Shown: positions 23,632-32,055 of the stretch, piece after piece
Numbering within the stretch: position 1 is the first letter of the stretch
Layout of the letters: each line of letters opens with the position of its first letter
Source of the DNA: a virus
Direction: 5' to 3' (one strand)
DNA: 36,698 nucleotides
Virus record (IMG/VR): IMGVR_UViG_3300021559_000325
Coordinates: 1-36,698 of that record
Translations under genes and position numbers: made by a program
Notes under the pieces: generated by a model
The model's database searches: none
Seen by the model: only the letters and a program-made list of their open reading frames with translations
Told to the model about the DNA's origin: nothing

Positions 23632-23916
23632 CTTCGTTAACAGTGGTTAACCACCCATTCGGCAAACCCTGATACGTCACAACCCGCATGAATACTTACT
23701 TTGATCATGGTTAACAGGGTTAACATGGGTAGTTACACATGTGAGAGGTACTGCATTACCGAACTCACCTTGCAGCATCGACACCAGCACATACGCGCAC
23801 ACACGCGGCGCACCCTGTTAACCCTGTTAACCATGTAGAACCCGCATGGATACGCACTCTTTCGCTATCACGGTCTACTGCAACCCAGCACAACCCTGTA
23901 ATAAAATGAGCCAGCA
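23632..23916. repeat. GTTAAC repeat region: candidate replication origin or operator
   Basis: A 285-base gap between the primase-helicase and the next gene. Six GTTAAC hexamers occur in three tandem pairs: 23636-23652 (10-base spacing), 23710-23725 and 23817-23832 (9-base spacing). The last two pairs form a 19-bp inverted repeat, ATGGTTAACAGGGTTAACA at 23707-23725 and its complement at 23816-23834, 90 bases apart. A direct repeat AACCCGCATGRATAC lies outside them (23681-23695, 23839-23853). Iteron-like arrays next to a replication gene suggest an origin; an operator for the downstream genes is the main alternative. Confidence 0.6.
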
Positions 23917-26889
23917 TCACAGCTCTGCCCGAATGTCGGCCAGGTCACGGAAGACCTTGCACTGTTCGCTGATCGTCCCCTCGCGCCCCAACTCGGCCTG
24001 CTCGCCTTCAGCCGGCACGTACGGCACGTGAAACACCGACAGCAGCTTCCCCTTACCCGACGTCGTGAAATTGACCCACTGGCGGTTCTTCTTCAGCCGC
24101 TGCCCTATCAGCTCATTGAACTTAGTCATGGACATCGAGCGCAGACCGTACTTGCTGCTGTAGCGAGAGAACACGTTGTAGAGGTCTGTCGACAAACAGG
24201 TGCAATAAGGCGCCGCCAGCTCGCCATTGCACCAGGCTAAATAGAACGCCTCCCAGTCCGGCCGCCCAAAGTTGATCACGCGCTCTTTCGACGGCGTCAT
24301 CAGCGGCTTCGTGTGCGGGGTGAATGTGCCCAATGGGTAGGCGAGCAAGAACGCATAGAACGCCTCGATCAAGCCGTCATCGAGTGCAGCCGTGATCCTG
24401 GCCAGCAGCTCAGGGGATAAAGGCTGGCGCACGTCGACCACCAGGAATCGCCGGTCTTCAGGCTCCAGCGGGATAGCCTGGAACTCGTTCGACAACATCA
24501 CGCAGTTCATGTGATTGGCCTCGACTCGGTCATCCTTGAATTTCTGGCTGATGGGCGTGTCGCGGCCGGTGATCATGTGCTTGATCAGGCCGAAGTACGA
24601 ATACTTATCCTGCCTGCTCAATATCTCCTCAAACAGCACGAACAGCTTTTGCGAGCGCCACATGGTGTATGTACCTTCGAGCTGATGCTGCCCGCCGGTG
24701 GCCCCGTGGGCGCCATAGATTGGCTTGACAATTCCCTCAAAAAACAGCGACTTGCCCGTCCCCTGTTTCTCGCCGAAGAACAGCAGGCCGGTCTGCATCT
24801 TGGCGCCAGGATGTTGCAGTGGATACGCAAGCCAGTGCAAGACCCAACGGAACACGTCCGGCCCGTTCACCTCGGTGGCGCAAAGGCTCCACAGCAGTTC
24901 GAGCACCAGCTGCGCCTTGGCCTCGTCTGGCCGGGGCGTCAACGGAAAACCCTCGAACAGGTTGATATGCGTATTCAGGTCGACGCGCTGCGTAGGGTCG
25001 AACACGACCTTGTCGTAGTCCTTTTCCATGTGCAAGGGATGGGACAGCCAGCGCGAGGCCAAGTCATTGCCGCGTGCCAGGGCCATAGCGTCATAAGCGA
25101 TAATCGATTTCTTATCCGCATCGAATACTGTCTTGGTTCCATAGAGCAGCGTATAGCGCTCCAGCATCATGACGATGTTGTCGCCCCCCGCCACCCCGTC
25201 TTGTGATGCGACGCCGCGCACAGTCTTGGGCAATGCCCGAGGCGAGATCGTCCGGCGTACCGACGCCGAGGCCCACCCCTTGGCCACTTCCTTGCCGACC
25301 ATATCGACAAATGCCGCTTTCTTCATACGCAGCTTGTTGAGGCTGTCCCATATATCGGTCGATCCCTGCACCAGCGCGCAATGCGCCACCGCCCATTCCA
25401 GCGTGAACGCGCCTGTATCTCCCGGCGCCGCAGTCGTTTCCAAGGGGGGCGGGGAATTTGCATGTGCTTCGCCCAGGACGTCAATCGAAGCGGCGACGGC
25501 TGGCGCCTCATCGGCGCCGCCTAGCATAACGAGGGGCGCGGGGGAGGCGTCGGCCACGCCCTCGGCGAACAGCACGTCCATGTCAAGGAACACCGCTGGC
25601 GCGGCGTCAACCCCAGGAGAAACGAAATCAGGCTGCTGCGCAGCAGGGGGAGTCATGCTATCGGCTTCGGCACTACCATCGGCCCTTGCCACGTCAGCGG
25701 CATAGGATGCGGCCGCTGGCGCGGCAGGATGAATGGCAAGAGCAGAACCAGGCTGCTGCGCAGCAAGGATAGCAAAACCGATTTGTGCTGCGGCCGTTTC
25801 AAACGACTCCTCAATTGCCAGGTCATTGAAATCGCTGATTTTACGGCCGCCACGATCCTTAAAAACTGGCAACACCACAGATGCGTTGCCGACTGCAGCT
25901 GCCGCAGCGCGACAACTGGAAACGCCAGCATTCGAAAACTTCGGTGTCCGCACCGTGCCACGCGCACGGCGAACGTCCGCAGCTATGTAGTCGACGCCCT
26001 GTGCGTCTTGCATCCATTGCGCCATGACCTCCACGATCTGGCCGTCATCGCTGCGCACCATGTGCGTCTGGCCGTCAATGGCTACCGGCGTCGACACACC
26101 AAAGTCTTCCGCCAGATCGCGAACGAAGCGCTCCTGCAGCAAATAATCGTCATCCGCAAAAAACAGCAGGTGCGCATCTGGATGCGCCGCGCGCAGGCGC
26201 AGCGCCACCGCCATGATATTGCCGGCGGTGAAGGCAGCCTCGACCGGGAACCCTGCCGGCGCCAACATCTGTATGGTGCGGCTGGTGGCATAGCCCTCAC
26301 CCACGCCAATCACCTGCGCGCCAGCCAGCACGCCCAGCGTATGCGCGGCGCCAATCGTATCGCTATCGAAGTTGAATTTTTTCTCGCCGGCCGGGTCAAT
26401 CTTTTGCACCGCGACCATCTGCCCATCACGCATTGCCGGAACAAGCAGCAGCCCGTCATCGCTGACACGAACACCCTCAGGCGTAATCTGCTTTCGCTCA
26501 AGGTACGAATGCACGACAGGCAGGTGCTCAGCCTTATTCCACTGATCGCGTGCCCGATTGGCCGCCAAACGGGCCTTATTCCGGCGGTCCTCGGCATCCT
26601 TGGTTGCCGTCTCTTTTTGCTTCCGATGGTACTCAGCGACATCCTCAGGAGGCATCGCAGCTACATCAGCATTTACTTTTACTTTGCCTGAATCCTGCCC
26701 TTGGTACAACCCGAACGAACCGACAATAACGCGCCGACCAGATTTGAGGTCGATTTCACGCAGTGAGTACCAAGCCTTCTTACCTTTGCCGTACTTGTGC
26801 AGCTTTCCATCCGTGACCAGTATTCCGTTCGGGGGACTTGGCAGGCCGCAGGCCTGCATATCGATAAGTATCTGACTAACGTCGCTCAC
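23917..26889 (-). CDS. replicative primase-helicase (Toprim plus SF3-type helicase)
   Basis: 990 residues. The N-terminal half (about 130-360) is primase-like with a Toprim domain: VIGVGEGYATSRT (193-205) and the acidic LLFFADDDYL (241-250). A low-complexity Ala/Pro linker follows (about 380-490). The C-terminal half has the helicase ATPase: Walker A GEKQGTGKS (706-714), a Walker B-like KLFVLFEEI about 40 residues later, and the DUF5906-type LSNEFQAIPLEPEDRRFLV. P4-alpha and similar proteins join these two activities to start phage replication. The start GTG overlaps the upstream stop (TAGTG). Neighbouring GTTAAC repeats may be its origin. Confidence 0.9.
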   Translation of the reverse strand: MSDVSQILIDMQACGLPSPPNGILVTDGKLHKYGKGKKAWYSLREIDLKSGRRVIVGSFGLYQGQDSGKVKVNADVAAMPPEDVAEYHRKQKETATKDAEDRRNKARLAANRARDQWNKAEHLPVVHSYLERKQITPEGVRVSDDGLLLVPAMRDGQMVAVQKIDPAGEKKFNFDSDTIGAAHTLGVLAGAQVIGVGEGYATSRTIQMLAPAGFPVEAAFTAGNIMAVALRLRAAHPDAHLLFFADDDYLLQERFVRDLAEDFGVSTPVAIDGQTHMVRSDDGQIVEVMAQWMQDAQGVDYIAADVRRARGTVRTPKFSNAGVSSCRAAAAAVGNASVVLPVFKDRGGRKISDFNDLAIEESFETAAAQIGFAILAAQQPGSALAIHPAAPAAASYAADVARADGSAEADSMTPPAAQQPDFVSPGVDAAPAVFLDMDVLFAEGVADASPAPLVMLGGADEAPAVAASIDVLGEAHANSPPPLETTAAPGDTGAFTLEWAVAHCALVQGSTDIWDSLNKLRMKKAAFVDMVGKEVAKGWASASVRRTISPRALPKTVRGVASQDGVAGGDNIVMMLERYTLLYGTKTVFDADKKSIIAYDAMALARGNDLASRWLSHPLHMEKDYDKVVFDPTQRVDLNTHINLFEGFPLTPRPDEAKAQLVLELLWSLCATEVNGPDVFRWVLHWLAYPLQHPGAKMQTGLLFFGEKQGTGKSLFFEGIVKPIYGAHGATGGQHQLEGTYTMWRSQKLFVLFEEILSRQDKYSYFGLIKHMITGRDTPISQKFKDDRVEANHMNCVMLSNEFQAIPLEPEDRRFLVVDVRQPLSPELLARITAALDDGLIEAFYAFLLAYPLGTFTPHTKPLMTPSKERVINFGRPDWEAFYLAWCNGELAAPYCTCLSTDLYNVFSRYSSKYGLRSMSMTKFNELIGQRLKKNRQWVNFTTSGKGKLLSVFHVPYVPAEGEQAELGREGTISEQCKVFRDLADIRAEL

Positions 26890-27329
26890 TATTGCTGCCC
26901 ATCCGTAATACCAGGCATAGCCAAGCCATGCGGAACGCGCTGATTTCCCATACGGGAAGGAATAGCTGCATAGTCAAATGAACCAGGACGGGCCAGCGGC
27001 GCGCGCACCATATTCGCGGGCGACAAAGGGAGTTTCTTGCCGATGTAACGTGGCCCTGCGACCTGGCCTGCCGGCGCCACCTTGGCCTGAGTCGAGCGTC
27101 CAACAAAATCCCAACCTTTTTGCGTCACCACGTAATCGCCAGCCTCACGGCGCACCACATGACAACGCATCAGCGAATTGATGATTTCTCGCTCAAACGC
27201 TGTAATTGGGCGCGTCCACGTCATAGCGTTCATCCAACCATGCAAACCGGCACGGCCGCCCAGCTGGACCAGCTTACGAAAGGCAAGATCAGGGCGCGTT
27301 CCGGTGCGCGGGCCAAAATGCGCACTCAT
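26889..27329 (-). CDS. small early protein, possible winged helix
   Basis: 146 residues from the ATG at 27329, which overlaps the CII-like stop as ATGA. The middle (ITAFEREIINSLMRCHVVRR, then GDYVVTQKGWDFVG, about 42-76) has the pattern of a winged helix-turn-helix. The C-terminal half is Pro/Ala/Gly-rich and probably disordered. Its place between a regulator and the primase-helicase suggests a replication accessory or regulator, but no function is proven. Confidence 0.65.
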   Translation of the reverse strand: MSAHFGPRTGTRPDLAFRKLVQLGGRAGLHGWMNAMTWTRPITAFEREIINSLMRCHVVRREAGDYVVTQKGWDFVGRSTQAKVAPAGQVAGPRYIGKKLPLSPANMVRAPLARPGSFDYAAIPSRMGNQRVPHGLAMPGITDGQQ

Positions 27330-27796
27330 GCGGCACCATCCTGGCCGGCATCCGGCTTGCAATACACGCGAATGCTCATCGCCATCATTTCGGACAGCGA
27401 TTTATGGATGCCATCCATGATGGCGTCGAGCTCCGCGCGTTCCTTCTCGTCGATTTCATCGTCGCCATCGATGGCAGCCTCGAAACGCTCGGCGAAGCGC
27501 CCCAGGCGGATATAGACCTCGCGGAACTTCTTGGCGATGACTTCGTTACTGTCCGACAGATCCGCTGGTAACTTAACGAAGGTGCCACCACTCGATGCCG
27601 CTACAGCCTCGGCAAACAGAGTCGTGCTTGAGAATGCCTGCAACTGCAGGGCCGTATCAACAGCGACGCCTTGGCCCTTGCGTTCATAGACGCGGTTTTC
27701 CAGTCCGTTGCGGCTCATGCCCAGGGCGGCTGCAATTGCATCCCAACCGCCAGGAAATGCCTTGATCATGGCAAGGTACGATTTTTTAATTTTCAC
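27326..27796 (-). CDS. CII / YmfL-like transcriptional regulator
   Basis: 156 residues with a GTG start and a good ribosome site (AAGGAA). The N-terminal helix-turn-helix MIKAFPGGWDAIAAALGMSR (10-29) followed by NGLENRVYERKGQGVAVDTAL matches phage CII/YmfL-type regulators, which act early in the lysis-lysogeny decision. The rest is helical with an acidic Asp/Glu-rich segment (DGDDEIDEKERAELDAIMDG). It is the second gene of the cro operon, like lambda cII. Confidence 0.85.
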   Translation of the reverse strand: MKIKKSYLAMIKAFPGGWDAIAAALGMSRNGLENRVYERKGQGVAVDTALQLQAFSSTTLFAEAVAASSGGTFVKLPADLSDSNEVIAKKFREVYIRLGRFAERFEAAIDGDDEIDEKERAELDAIMDGIHKSLSEMMAMSIRVYCKPDAGQDGAA

Positions 27797-27870
27797 AACA
27801 TTTCCTTCTTCTTGGTGGTTGTTCTTGTTACGCGGTCAAGCTACGCTTGCGACATGAAAATTGATCCTGC

Positions 27871-28188
27871 TCACACCCTGCTTCGCGGATCGACACCGAC
27901 AACGGAATGCTCCGGTATGGTGTCAAGAATGTTTGTTGGCGATGGCAGTTGACGGCCTCCGTGCCCTGCCTCCATCGGGGAAAGTTCCGGCCAGATACTC
28001 TGCCAATCCAATGGGCGCAGATCCTTGCGCGATACCCGGCCACCAGTTGCCCTTTCAATTGAGAAGCAGCACTCAATTGGCACGCCGCGCGCGCGCCAAT
28101 TTCCTAGCCGCGAAGGACTAACGCCAATTGCCTTGGCAAGAGCGGATGGGCCGCCACACAGCTGAACTGCTTTATCTAATGGGTTCAT
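27871..28188 (-). CDS. Cro-like repressor (YdaS/HTH family)
   Basis: 105 residues, helix-turn-helix at the start: LDKAVQLCGGPSALAKAIGV (4-23) then SPSRLGNWRARGVPIECCFS, and RATGGRVSRKDLRP, the YdaS/Cro pattern. It is divergent from the S24 repressor and next to the operators, so it should act as Cro. No ribosome site precedes the ATG and the predicted transcription start is only about 2 bases upstream, so the message looks leaderless. The C-terminal 45 residues are longer than in minimal Cro. Confidence 0.88.
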   Translation of the reverse strand: MNPLDKAVQLCGGPSALAKAIGVSPSRLGNWRARGVPIECCFSIERATGGRVSRKDLRPLDWQSIWPELSPMEAGHGGRQLPSPTNILDTIPEHSVVGVDPRSRV

Positions 28189-28196
28189 GGAAACGG

Positions 28197-28251
28197 ATAA
28201 TACACGTTTTGTGTATTCACAACAAACAATTTGTGTAACACGCCTTGTGAA
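28197..28251 (-). promoter_or_regulatory. right operator OR with leftward promoter PR
   Basis: Three sites fit TACAC-N5-GTGTA: 28201-28215 (perfect), 28223-28237 and 28237-28251 (imperfect). On the minus strand TTGTTG (28225-28220), a 17-base spacer and TATTAT (28202-28197) form a promoter for cro; the first site covers the -10 and the second the -35. The third lies where a promoter for the repressor gene would be. Confidence 0.75.
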
Positions 28252-28271
28252 GTGTTGACTATTCTGTGTCT

Positions 28272-28952
28272 ATGAATAAAAAGGCCAATATCCCCTGGGG
28301 AGTCGTGGAAAATCGACTAGTACAACTTGGGAAAGATCAGCAATGGTTGCGCGAAGCCCTGCAACTCTCGCCAAGCGTGGTTACAAACTGGAAAACTCGC
28401 GGAGTTCCCAGCGGGAAAGCTGTGTCTGTCGCTAAGATTCTTGATCTCACCACAGACCAACTCTTGGGGTTGGAAAGCGCGGACTTCCCTGCAGGCGCCT
28501 CGCGCGTCCAGGCAGTCGAACGCGGCGATCCTGCCTACGCACACATCAAGAAAGTAAAGCTACGACTGTCTGCTGGGGTCACGGGCTTTCAAGCAGATCC
28601 CGAGTTCGATAGTGGCGGCACCGTCGCCCTTGATCCTCGATGGCTTGCGCGCCATGGCTTCGCCCCTGATCGACTCATTGCGATCAAAGTAAAAGGGGAA
28701 AGCATGGAGCCCACCCTCTATGAGGACGATTTAGTGATCCTTAATACTGCCGACACGCAAATGGTAGATGGCGCGGTGTACGCGTTCAACTATGAAGGCC
28801 AGGCAGTTGTAAAGCGGTTATCACGGGATGCGGGGGAATGGTGGCTCACCTCAGACAATCCAGATCAGCGCAAGTACCACCGAAAATTATGCAGGGGCGG
28901 CGATTGCATCATAATCGGGCGCGTCGTCCGCAAGGAAAGCGATCACATATAG
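28272..28952 (+). CDS. phage repressor, S24/LexA-like (CI-type)
   Basis: 226 residues (or 228 from a GTG at 28266). The N-terminal helix-turn-helix covers about 12-60 (KDQQWLREALQLSPSVVTNW). The C-terminal peptidase domain has the Ala101-Gly102 cut site (LSAGVTGF), the catalytic KGESMEPT (Ser144) and VVKRL (Lys181). Such repressors cut themselves when RecA is activated, so induction by DNA damage is expected. The ATG has no ribosome site and the putative -10 (TATTCT, 28260-28265) would place transcription start at about the ATG, as in leaderless lambda cI. A terminator follows. Confidence 0.93.
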   Translation: MNKKANIPWGVVENRLVQLGKDQQWLREALQLSPSVVTNWKTRGVPSGKAVSVAKILDLTTDQLLGLESADFPAGASRVQAVERGDPAYAHIKKVKLRLSAGVTGFQADPEFDSGGTVALDPRWLARHGFAPDRLIAIKVKGESMEPTLYEDDLVILNTADTQMVDGAVYAFNYEGQAVVKRLSRDAGEWWLTSDNPDQRKYHRKLCRGGDCIIIGRVVRKESDHI

Positions 28953-28983
28953 TAAACAGCGCTACCTAGACCACCTACTCATC

Positions 28984-29010
28984 AAAAACCCGCATATTGC
29001 GGGTTTTTTT
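28984..29010 (+). terminator. bidirectional rho-independent terminator after the repressor
   Basis: AAAAA, stem CCCGCA, loop TAT, stem TGCGGG, then seven T. A and T runs on both sides suggest it works in either direction and isolates the repressor gene from the right operon. Confidence 0.85.
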
Positions 29011-29086
29011 ATACCTAAACTTTGGGTAATTACCATCGTCAGCTACTTGTAATAATGTGGCTCGAATACACAACCACACAAAACAA

Positions 29087-29124
29087 TACACAATTTGTTT
29101 GATTGAGTACACATCTTGTGTAAT
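29087..29124 (+). promoter_or_regulatory. left-type operator OL with rightward promoter PL
   Basis: TACACATCTTGTGTA (29108-29122) is a perfect operator and TACACAATTTGTTTG (29087-29101) a partial one, matching the consensus at OR. A plus-strand promoter TTGTTT (29095-29100), 18-base spacer, TGTAAT (29119-29124) overlaps both and would drive the accessory-integrase operon under repressor control. Confidence 0.7.
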
Positions 29125-29164
29125 ACTCCATCCCATCAAAAACAGCAACCACAACGATGGGGTG

Positions 29165-29341
29165 ATGCCGATGGGAAACTCAAACGCCTTTACTGTCACG
29201 GTTCGTATGCCTGGTCAGCTGCCTTGCGATGGACTTCCACTTTCCGCCATCGCCACAGACGCCGCGTCCGTGATCATGAACATGATCGACCTTTTCGGTC
29301 CTTGCTTGGTATTCGTCCAGCCGCTCAAGGCCGCGCAATGA
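29165..29341 (+). CDS. small early protein, unknown
   Basis: 58 residues, MPMGNSNAFTVTVRMPGQLP, first gene of the plus-strand operon about 40 bases after the promoter. A GGGG-type ribosome site precedes the ATG. The length, the beta-like start and the C-terminal hydrophobic stretch (VIMNMIDLFGPCLVFV) give no clear family. It overlaps the next gene by ATGA. Confidence 0.6.
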   Translation: MPMGNSNAFTVTVRMPGQLPCDGLPLSAIATDAASVIMNMIDLFGPCLVFVQPLKAAQ

Positions 29342-29655
29342 AGTCCGCCACCAAGCAGCTGGCACACGATCAGCATTTGAGCCAAGCACTGGCCGCGTCC
29401 GCTGCACTGGCGCGCCTGCAGCACCTGGCCAATTCCGTTCGCTGCGCTCCAACAGACCTGTCATCTGACGGCGGCCGAAGTATCGACATGCTGCGCCTGC
29501 TCGACGTCATGCGTGGGCGCGGCTACCGCATCGAACCTCCCGTCATGGCCACCGCGCAGCCCAACCCGCTGCACACCATCTGGCTAATCAACATTGTCGT
29601 ACCTACAGGCGTCGGCGTCAGGCTGGGCGTGCCACTGCCACGGGTGCCGGGATGA
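29338..29655 (+). CDS. early protein, unknown
   Basis: 105 residues from the ATG at 29338, which overlaps the previous stop (ATGA). Starts with a helix (KSATKQLAHDQHLSQALAAS) and has a central segment RSIDMLRLLDVMRGRGYRIE that could pack as a helix-turn unit. The C-terminal part is beta-like (LINIVVPTGVGVRLGVPLPR). No family recognised. Coupled to the next gene by ATGA. Confidence 0.6.
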   Translation: MKSATKQLAHDQHLSQALAASAALARLQHLANSVRCAPTDLSSDGGRSIDMLRLLDVMRGRGYRIEPPVMATAQPNPLHTIWLINIVVPTGVGVRLGVPLPRVPG

Positions 29656-29855
29656 CCGCCCCGCTTGTCCATCTGGCAATCGACGTGCGTAGCGTGCTTG
29701 CTAGGCCGCTGCACGAACTGCGCGGCTTCACCCACCCGGATGGCCGCGCCATGACCCCGCGACAAGCAAAGGCCGCACTGGTGGCGCAACTGGCCGAGGG
29801 CCATGAACTCCTGCCCATCGGCAACAGCACCCCTTTCGATTTCATTAAACGCTAA
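29652..29855 (+). CDS. small early protein, unknown
   Basis: 67 residues, MTAPLVHLAIDVRSVLARPL, with a helical segment TPRQAKAALVAQLAEGHELL. The frame is fixed by ATGA overlap with the previous gene. It ends about 35 bases before the parB-like gene. No domain recognised. Confidence 0.6.
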   Translation: MTAPLVHLAIDVRSVLARPLHELRGFTHPDGRAMTPRQAKAALVAQLAEGHELLPIGNSTPFDFIKR

Positions 29856-29889
29856 CCGGGCCGTACCCGCCCGCAACCAGGAGCCGCAC

Positions 29890-32055
29890 ATGAGCGACCT
29901 CGTAATACCCACCATCGGAAGCATGAAGAAAGCCCCGGCACGCAGCGAGAAACCCATCGTCGTCGACGAGCTGGTCGACGACCAGGTATTCGCAATCACC
30001 GATTGGGCCGACATCCGCCCCAGCTACACCAACCGTAAACGGTTCAACCAGGCTGCGTTGGAGCAACTGGCCGCCAACATTAAGGAAGTCGGGATTGTCC
30101 AGCCCATCCTGATTCGCCCGGTCACGCCAACCGCTGACGCGCCTCAGCATTTCGAGATCGTCGCCGGCGAGCGCCGCTGGCGCGCTGGCAACATCGCCGA
30201 GCTGCAGCGCGGTCCGACCATGATCCGCACGCTGACGGACCTGCAGGCGCGCGAGATCCAGCTGCTGGAGAACCTGCAGCGCGAAGACCCGCACCCGATG
30301 GAAGAGGCCGAAGGTTTCCAAGAGCTGATGCTCAATGCGGGCTACACCGCAGATCGCTTGGTGGATAAACTGAAGAAGTCGCGCAGCCATATCTATGGTC
30401 GTCTGAAGCTGTGCGCCCTGACGACCGAGGTGCGCGAGAAATTCCTCGATAATGTGATCTCGGCGTCGACGGCGCTGCTGATCGCACGCGTGCCCGTGCC
30501 GGCGCTTCAGATCAAGGCCCTGGCCGACATTAGCGCACCCTACCAAGGCACTGGCGAGCCTATGCCCTACCGCGCCGCGCTTCGCCACATCCAGGAGCGC
30601 TATACCGTCGACTTGACGCGCGCGCTATTCAAGCTCAGCGATGCCACGCTCCTGCCCCTGGCCGGCGCCTGCACCAAATGCCCAAAGAAGACCGGCAATC
30701 AGCCGGAGGTATTCGGCGACATCAAAAGTGCAGACGTCTGCACTGACCCGGACTGTTACGCCGAGAAGCGCATGGCACACGATACGCTGACCATTGCTGC
30801 TGCAAGTAAAACCGGCGTTCCGGTCTATGAAGGCGCCGAAGGGGCAACCATCTATCGTAAAAACACCTACGACCGTTATAGCCTGTTTGTCATGGCCAAC
30901 TCTCCCCTGTGGGTGTTTGATCGCAATTCGCCTGCCACCCAAAATCAAGGCAATGCAGCAACTTACCTCGATGGCGGCCTACTGCCTGAGCCAGCGTGGT
31001 ATGTAAAGCACGAAGGAGGCGAAGTGACCCCGTTTTACGACAAGGCTCCAATCCAAAAATTGCTTGAAGACGCTGGTGCATGTGAAACGGTCGAAGTTCA
31101 TGCGGCACGCATGGCCGATGTGCGCGCCATGGCCGAGAAAAAAGAAGCGGCCGCGAACACGCCAGCCAAACTTGCTGAAATGGCAAAGCAACGCGATGAA
31201 AGGGAGACCGCTGAGAAAAAAGAAGAAGTCGACGAACTGTACCGCATCGAACTCTACAAACGCCTGCGCGCACGGGGCGCCAACGGTTTCTCACTGGCCT
31301 CGCTACGCGAATTTACCAAACTGGTGCTGATTGACCGCGATCTGCCAGACGAGGCCCTCGCCGGCGTATACACGTTTGATACCTCCAGTACCGAGAGCAT
31401 CCACGCTTACATCGATCAGGCCGGCCTGCCTGACGTGCAGCTGCTGCTGGTCGACATGCTCTTAGGTGATTGCTTGGTCTCCTCTGGCATGGGGTGGTTC
31501 AAAAAAGAGGAGCGTGAAGCTCAAGAGACCGCGATACACGCCATGGCCAGGCTTGAGGGCATCGACCCTGATGCCGTACGCCTGCAGCTGGAAATGGAAT
31601 CGATCACGCTTGAGGATGTCCAGGAAAACCAGCTGGGTACCATCATTGCCCACGCATCATGGCGCCTGAATGACCTCACCAAATTCATCATCGCCGAACG
31701 GCCTCACCTGCTCAACGTCCTCGAACGGGCCGCCAAAGAAAATGGCTGGCAATACGCACCAGGTCAAGTATGGCTGCGCGCCGACGAAACAAGCGCACCT
31801 GGCGTGGCCCACGTGGCGCCGGAGCAATCCAACGATGAAGATGCCGACGACCTCGCAGATCAAATCAACTTGGCGCCGCAGGACGACGTAGCCGTAATCG
31901 AGCCGCCCGCAGCGGTTGCGATCGAGCCGCCAGAACCAGAAGCCAAGAAGCCAGCACCACGCACACGTAAGCCCAAAAGCCCAACGAAGCCTGCAGCATG
32001 GCCCTGGCCAACATCCGCAACCGCATCACCAACTACCGCGAAGGAAGCACAATGA
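29890..32055 (+). CDS. large ParB/RepB/Spo0J-like protein, no ParA partner
   Basis: 721 residues; ATG at 29890 with AGGAG ribosome site. The ParB N-terminal core is clear: IKEVGIVQPILIRP (64-77), GERRWRAG (93-100), LLENLQREDPHPMEEAEG (125-142), then a helix-turn-helix (about 150-175). A Cys set (C261, C264, C284, C289) may bind zinc. The rest is long, with a charged helix (about 410-440) and a Lys/Pro-rich tail. In newer work ParB domains bind CTP. No ParA or plasmid-type gene lies near, so a role in gene regulation or DNA organisation is more likely than partition. One copy of the 16-bp palindrome lies inside the gene. Confidence 0.88.
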   Translation: MSDLVIPTIGSMKKAPARSEKPIVVDELVDDQVFAITDWADIRPSYTNRKRFNQAALEQLAANIKEVGIVQPILIRPVTPTADAPQHFEIVAGERRWRAGNIAELQRGPTMIRTLTDLQAREIQLLENLQREDPHPMEEAEGFQELMLNAGYTADRLVDKLKKSRSHIYGRLKLCALTTEVREKFLDNVISASTALLIARVPVPALQIKALADISAPYQGTGEPMPYRAALRHIQERYTVDLTRALFKLSDATLLPLAGACTKCPKKTGNQPEVFGDIKSADVCTDPDCYAEKRMAHDTLTIAAASKTGVPVYEGAEGATIYRKNTYDRYSLFVMANSPLWVFDRNSPATQNQGNAATYLDGGLLPEPAWYVKHEGGEVTPFYDKAPIQKLLEDAGACETVEVHAARMADVRAMAEKKEAAANTPAKLAEMAKQRDERETAEKKEEVDELYRIELYKRLRARGANGFSLASLREFTKLVLIDRDLPDEALAGVYTFDTSSTESIHAYIDQAGLPDVQLLLVDMLLGDCLVSSGMGWFKKEEREAQETAIHAMARLEGIDPDAVRLQLEMESITLEDVQENQLGTIIAHASWRLNDLTKFIIAERPHLLNVLERAAKENGWQYAPGQVWLRADETSAPGVAHVAPEQSNDEDADDLADQINLAPQDDVAVIEPPAAVAIEPPEPEAKKPAPRTRKPKSPTKPAAWPWPTSATASPTTAKEAQ
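30728..30743. repeat. 16-bp palindrome GTGCAGACGTCTGCAC, copy 3
   Basis: Inside the parB-like gene; extends to 18 bp as an exact palindrome (A...T). The bases encode SADVCT, part of a conserved Cys motif, and copy 1 encodes SADVCT too, so coding constraint could explain part of the match. The gap copy at 22413 argues against pure coincidence. Confidence 0.6.

Noticed and set aside
28975-29199. 74-codon minus-strand ORF with a hydrophobic stretch
   Set aside because: It covers the terminator and the operators of the immunity region and has no ribosome site.
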